9,125 nucleotides of DNA, from assembly GCA_900553655.1 (NCBI GenBank), contig USEQ01000030.1, positions 1 through 9,125 on the forward strand, read 5' to 3'. Source of the stretch: an uncultured Slackia sp. (GTDB lineage Bacteria > Actinomycetota > Coriobacteriia > Coriobacteriales > Eggerthellaceae). Below the pieces are notes generated by a model. It had not been told where the DNA came from. It did not search any database and saw only the letters and a program-made list of their open reading frames with translations. The position numbers and the translations under genes were made by a program. Every line of letters begins with the position of its first letter. The stretch's first letter is position 1. Of this stretch, positions 6,649 through 9,125 are shown in pieces.

Positions 6649-7401
6649 CTAATCGCCCTCGGAAAGCTTGAACCCGATGCCCCAGACGGTCTCTATGTAT
6701 CCCTCCGTACCCGTCCCTTTCAATTTGGTGCGAATATTGGAAACGTGCGTGTTGATGGTCTTTTCGTCCGAGAGCGCCTCCTCGTTGCGCACCATCTCGA
6801 ACAGTTCGCGCTTCGTGTAGACCTTCTTCGGATGCCGAACGAGCGCGCACACGATGTCGAACTCGGTGCGCGTCAGGTGCACGGAAGCGCCCGCTGCCGT
6901 AAACCCGCGCGATTCTTCGTCTATGGACCATCGCCTAAACGACATCGAACGGCCGGTTGAAACCGGCTGCCGAAACGCCGCAGAACGGCGCAGCAGCGCC
7001 TCGATGCGCGCCAGCAATTCGTCCAGGTCGAAGGGCTTGACCACATAGTCATCCGCTCCCATGCGCAAAAGGGCTACGCGGTCAGACGCCTCCCCTTTCG
7101 CCGATGCGACGAGGATGGGGGCGTCGCAACGCTCGCGAATGCGGGCGATCAGTTCTTCCCCCGAAAGCCCCGGAAGCATCAAATCGCACAAGACGATGTC
7201 GAACGACTCCCCGCTTTCGACAACCATACGCGCCTCGGTGCCAGAGTACGCGCATGTGCACACGTAACCATCCTGGGCAAGCGCCGAGGAAATTACATCG
7301 TTGATCGAGGGGTCGTCTTCGACGATGAGAACACGCGCGCCCGCGAACGGGCTGCACGCCGTCTTTGCCGACTTGTCGTTTTCTTCCCTTCCGTTATGCA
7401 T
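6649..7401 (-). CDS. OmpR/PhoB-family response regulator
   Basis: The product has 250 residues. The receiver domain starts with VLIVEDD (acidic D29/D30) and has the phospho-acceptor Asp73 in VLCDLMLPG. The switch Ser100 lies in ILVASAKG and the conserved Lys122 in VVKPFD. A winged-helix domain (about 150-248) has VHLTRTEFDIVCALVRHP, VYTKRELFEMV, INTHVSNIRTKLK and the terminal VWGIGFKL wing. It is a DNA-binding regulator phosphorylated by a kinase, most likely the one at 3763-4668 in the same gene set. A GGAAGGG lies nine bases before the ATG. It begins 48 bases after the helicase stop and ends 105 bases before the ATPase. The first 20 residues are a variable polar leader before the receiver fold. 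Its probable target is the transporter promoter region just downstream, and perhaps the YhgE leader. Confidence 0.96.
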   Translation of the reverse strand: MHNGREENDKSAKTACSPFAGARVLIVEDDPSINDVISSALAQDGYVCTCAYSGTEARMVVESGESFDIVLCDLMLPGLSGEELIARIRERCDAPILVASAKGEASDRVALLRMGADDYVVKPFDLDELLARIEALLRRSAAFRQPVSTGRSMSFRRWSIDEESRGFTAAGASVHLTRTEFDIVCALVRHPKKVYTKRELFEMVRNEEALSDEKTINTHVSNIRTKLKGTGTEGYIETVWGIGFKLSEGD

Positions 7402-7427
7402 AGACGCACGCCCTTCCGACGCAAGAC

Positions 7428-7439
7428 GACCGAACGGTC
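7428..7439. repeat. Short inverted repeat GACCGAACGGTC before the response regulator
   Basis: Five-base arms flank a two-base centre (GACCG-AA-CGGTC) in the 48-base gap between the helicase stop and the regulator ATG. An outer AAGAC (7423-7427) also has a GTCTT partner at 7437-7441. There is no T-tract, so it is not a convincing terminator. It could be an operator for autoregulation or mere chance. No clear -10/-35 pair is seen in this gap, so the regulator may be co-transcribed with the helicase or use a promoter inside it. Confidence 0.25.
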
Positions 7440-7449
7440 TTCATCGCCA

Positions 7450-9125
7450 TTAATCCAGAATGTCCTCGGTAAACCCGACGCAGTAGTTGGCGAACACGAC
7501 CTCGCCCGCATCCTGCGTAGCGTCAAGGTCGACATCGGCCGCAATGCCGAAATCGCTATCGCCGTCCGCATCGTGGAAGATCTGGCGTACGTGCCAAACG
7601 TGGTTCGCGCGCTCGTCGGCCTCGTCGATGACAAGATACGCACTCGAACGCGCGTCGGCATCCAGAAGAACCTCCTCGTGCGCCTCGTAGAACGCGTCGA
7701 GCGCTTCTTGCCATTTGCGGGCGCCGAAGCCCCACTCCATATCCATGTCCGCCAGCTCTTCCACCTTGTCTGCAGCCGCAAGGCGCACACGACGAAACAG
7801 TGCGTTACGCACGAGCACCGTAAGGCCGCGGCGGTCGCGCACCACAGCATCCGCCTCGGTCGGCGGCGCAGCATCTTCCACCGTGCCTGCGGCCTCCCAT
7901 TCGTCAACCAAGCTGGAATCAACCGATCGAACCACCAGGCCAAGCCAGGAAATAATGTCTTTCAGCCTATCGTCGCGCTTATCGAAAGGAACCGTGCGGT
8001 CGAGCACACGATACGCGTCGGACAGATAGCGCAAGAACGTGCCCTCGCTGCGCGCGATACCGTAACGGGCCACGTACTCTTTGAAGTCCGAAGCAGTCTC
8101 CAGCATGTCGCGCAGCACGGATTTCGGCGCAAGCTGGTAGTCACGCGCCCACGGCACCGCCTCGCAATACTGGGCAAATGCCGCATCGAGCATCTCTTCC
8201 AACGGCCTGGGATACGTGACGTCGCCGATGCGATCGAGACGTTCTTCATATTCCACGCCGTCGGCCTTCATCTCGGCCATGGCCTTCTCGCGCGCTTTGC
8301 GCTCTTGCGCACGCAGCACCTGACGCGGGTCTTCCAACGTGGCCTCCACCATGGAGATCAAGTCCATGGTGTACGTTTCGCTCTCGGGGTCCAGCAGCTC
8401 GAGCGCCGCGAGCAAAAACGGAGAAAGCGGCTGGTCGAGCGCGAAATCGTCCGGCAGATCCATCGTGGCGCGATATTCCACAGACCCGTCTTCGCATTCT
8501 ATTTTCTCCACCACGTCGGCATCGATAAGCGTCATGAACACTTCGTCGGCCCGTTCGTAGAGCTTCACCTTCTCCTCGGGCGTCTGCGCCGAATCGTCGA
8601 TGAGCTTGCGCACGCGCGTCCAGGCGTCTCCGCCTTGCGAAACCACGGCGAGTACCATGGAATGCGTGATGCGCATACGAGGCTTCAGCGTTTCTGGCGC
8701 CGCGTCGATAAGCTTGACGAAGGTGTCTTCGTTCCAGTTCACGAAGCCCTCAGGCGGCTTTTTCTTCTTGATCTTTCGCTCTTTCTTCGGATCGCCTCCG
8801 GCTTTTTGCAGGGCCTTCGCGTTTTCGATCTCGTGCTCTGGCGCTTCGGCTATGACCATACCTTCGGTGTCGAACCCCGAGCGGCCGGCGCGGCCGGCGA
8901 TCTGATGGAACTCGCGGGCGCGCAAACGGCGCATCTTGAAACCGTCGAATTTCGTAAGGGCCGTCAGTATAACCGTATGGATGGGTACGTTGATGCCCAC
9001 GCCCAGCGTGTCCGTGCCGCAGATGACGGGAAGCAACCCCTGCTGCGCGAGCTTTTCCATAAGCAGGCGGTAGCGCGGCAGCATGCCCGCATGGTGCACG
9101 CCCACGCCGCACCCCAAAAGACGCT
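7450..9125 (-). CDS. DUF3516-type superfamily 2 (Ski2/HelY-like) helicase, C-terminal 557 codons
   Basis: The frame is open to the right edge (…RLLGCGVGVHHAG), so the N-terminal DEAD/DEAH ATPase lobe is outside the window; the TTG at 9117 is internal, not the start. Helicase lobe 2 is visible near the beginning: GVGVHHAGMLPRYR, motif V CGTDTLGVGINVPIHTVI and motif VI HQIAGRAGRSGFD with its arginine fingers. A lysine-rich KKERKIKKKKPP linker follows. The rest is the DUF3516 region found on actinobacterial helicases, with landmarks RPLEEMLDAAF, GTFLRYLSDAYRVLDRTVP, LVRNALFRRVRLAA and HVWHVRQIFHDADGDSDF. Near the end comes GIAADVDLDATQDAGEVVF. It is likely an ATP-dependent RNA or DNA unwinding enzyme in nucleic-acid turnover; the exact substrate is not established. 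It ends in TAA and is probably a housekeeping neighbour rather than part of the transporter module. Confidence 0.95.
   Translation of the reverse strand, partial: RLLGCGVGVHHAGMLPRYRLLMEKLAQQGLLPVICGTDTLGVGINVPIHTVILTALTKFDGFKMRRLRAREFHQIAGRAGRSGFDTEGMVIAEAPEHEIENAKALQKAGGDPKKERKIKKKKPPEGFVNWNEDTFVKLIDAAPETLKPRMRITHSMVLAVVSQGGDAWTRVRKLIDDSAQTPEEKVKLYERADEVFMTLIDADVVEKIECEDGSVEYRATMDLPDDFALDQPLSPFLLAALELLDPESETYTMDLISMVEATLEDPRQVLRAQERKAREKAMAEMKADGVEYEERLDRIGDVTYPRPLEEMLDAAFAQYCEAVPWARDYQLAPKSVLRDMLETASDFKEYVARYGIARSEGTFLRYLSDAYRVLDRTVPFDKRDDRLKDIISWLGLVVRSVDSSLVDEWEAAGTVEDAAPPTEADAVVRDRRGLTVLVRNALFRRVRLAAADKVEELADMDMEWGFGARKWQEALDAFYEAHEEVLLDADARSSAYLVIDEADERANHVWHVRQIFHDADGDSDFGIAADVDLDATQDAGEVVFANYCVGFTEDILD

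Noticed and set aside
5869..6960. A 363-codon plus-strand open frame opposite the ATPase and regulator
   Set aside because: It spans two well-supported minus-strand genes and has the same His/Arg-rich shadow composition.
7293..7943. A 216-codon minus-strand frame overlapping the helicase and regulator
   Set aside because: Trp/Arg/Ser-rich out-of-frame translation of the helicase 3' end; both flanking genes are certain.

Overview
The window is about 9.1 kb of fairly GC-rich DNA from a bacterium. Every gene I can support lies on the minus strand, so transcription runs from high to low coordinates. The proteins resemble those of high-GC Gram-positive Actinomycetota, most likely a Coriobacteriia/Eggerthellaceae-type gut organism. 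The grounds are a DUF3516-type superfamily 2 helicase (typical of actinobacteria), two large YhgE/Pip membrane proteins in tandem, a lantibiotic/bacitracin-type ABC transporter with its own two-component system, and frequent GTG starts. The taxon is inferred from protein character, not from a search.

Layout in transcription order: (1) 9125-7450, C-terminal part of a DUF3516 helicase, cut by the window edge. (2) 7401-6649, an OmpR/PhoB-type response regulator. (3) 6543-5566, a BcrA/LanF-type ABC ATPase. (4) 5573-4788, its single six-helix ABC-2 permease, overlapping the ATPase end by 8 bases. (5) 4668-3763, a small one-helix sensor histidine kinase. (6) A 241-base leader with a candidate extended -10 promoter and inverted repeats. 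(7) 3521-903, a complete YhgE/Pip protein. (8) 906-1, the N-terminal 302 codons of a second YhgE/Pip protein, joined to the first by an ATGA stop/start overlap and cut by the left edge.

Genes 2-5 look like one cell-envelope stress or antimicrobial-peptide detoxification module: the kinase senses, the regulator acts on DNA, and the ABC pair expels the agent or removes it from the membrane. The order is unusual because the transporter genes sit between the regulator and the kinase. The YhgE/Pip pair is probably expressed from its own promoter and may be a second envelope-related output, but no functional link is shown directly. Several starts are best placed downstream of the longest open frame, because AAAGGAG-like Shine-Dalgarno sequences lie six bases before internal starts. 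I found no tRNA, rRNA, CRISPR array, insertion sequence or convincing intrinsic terminator. No gene-free stretch exceeds about 240 bases.
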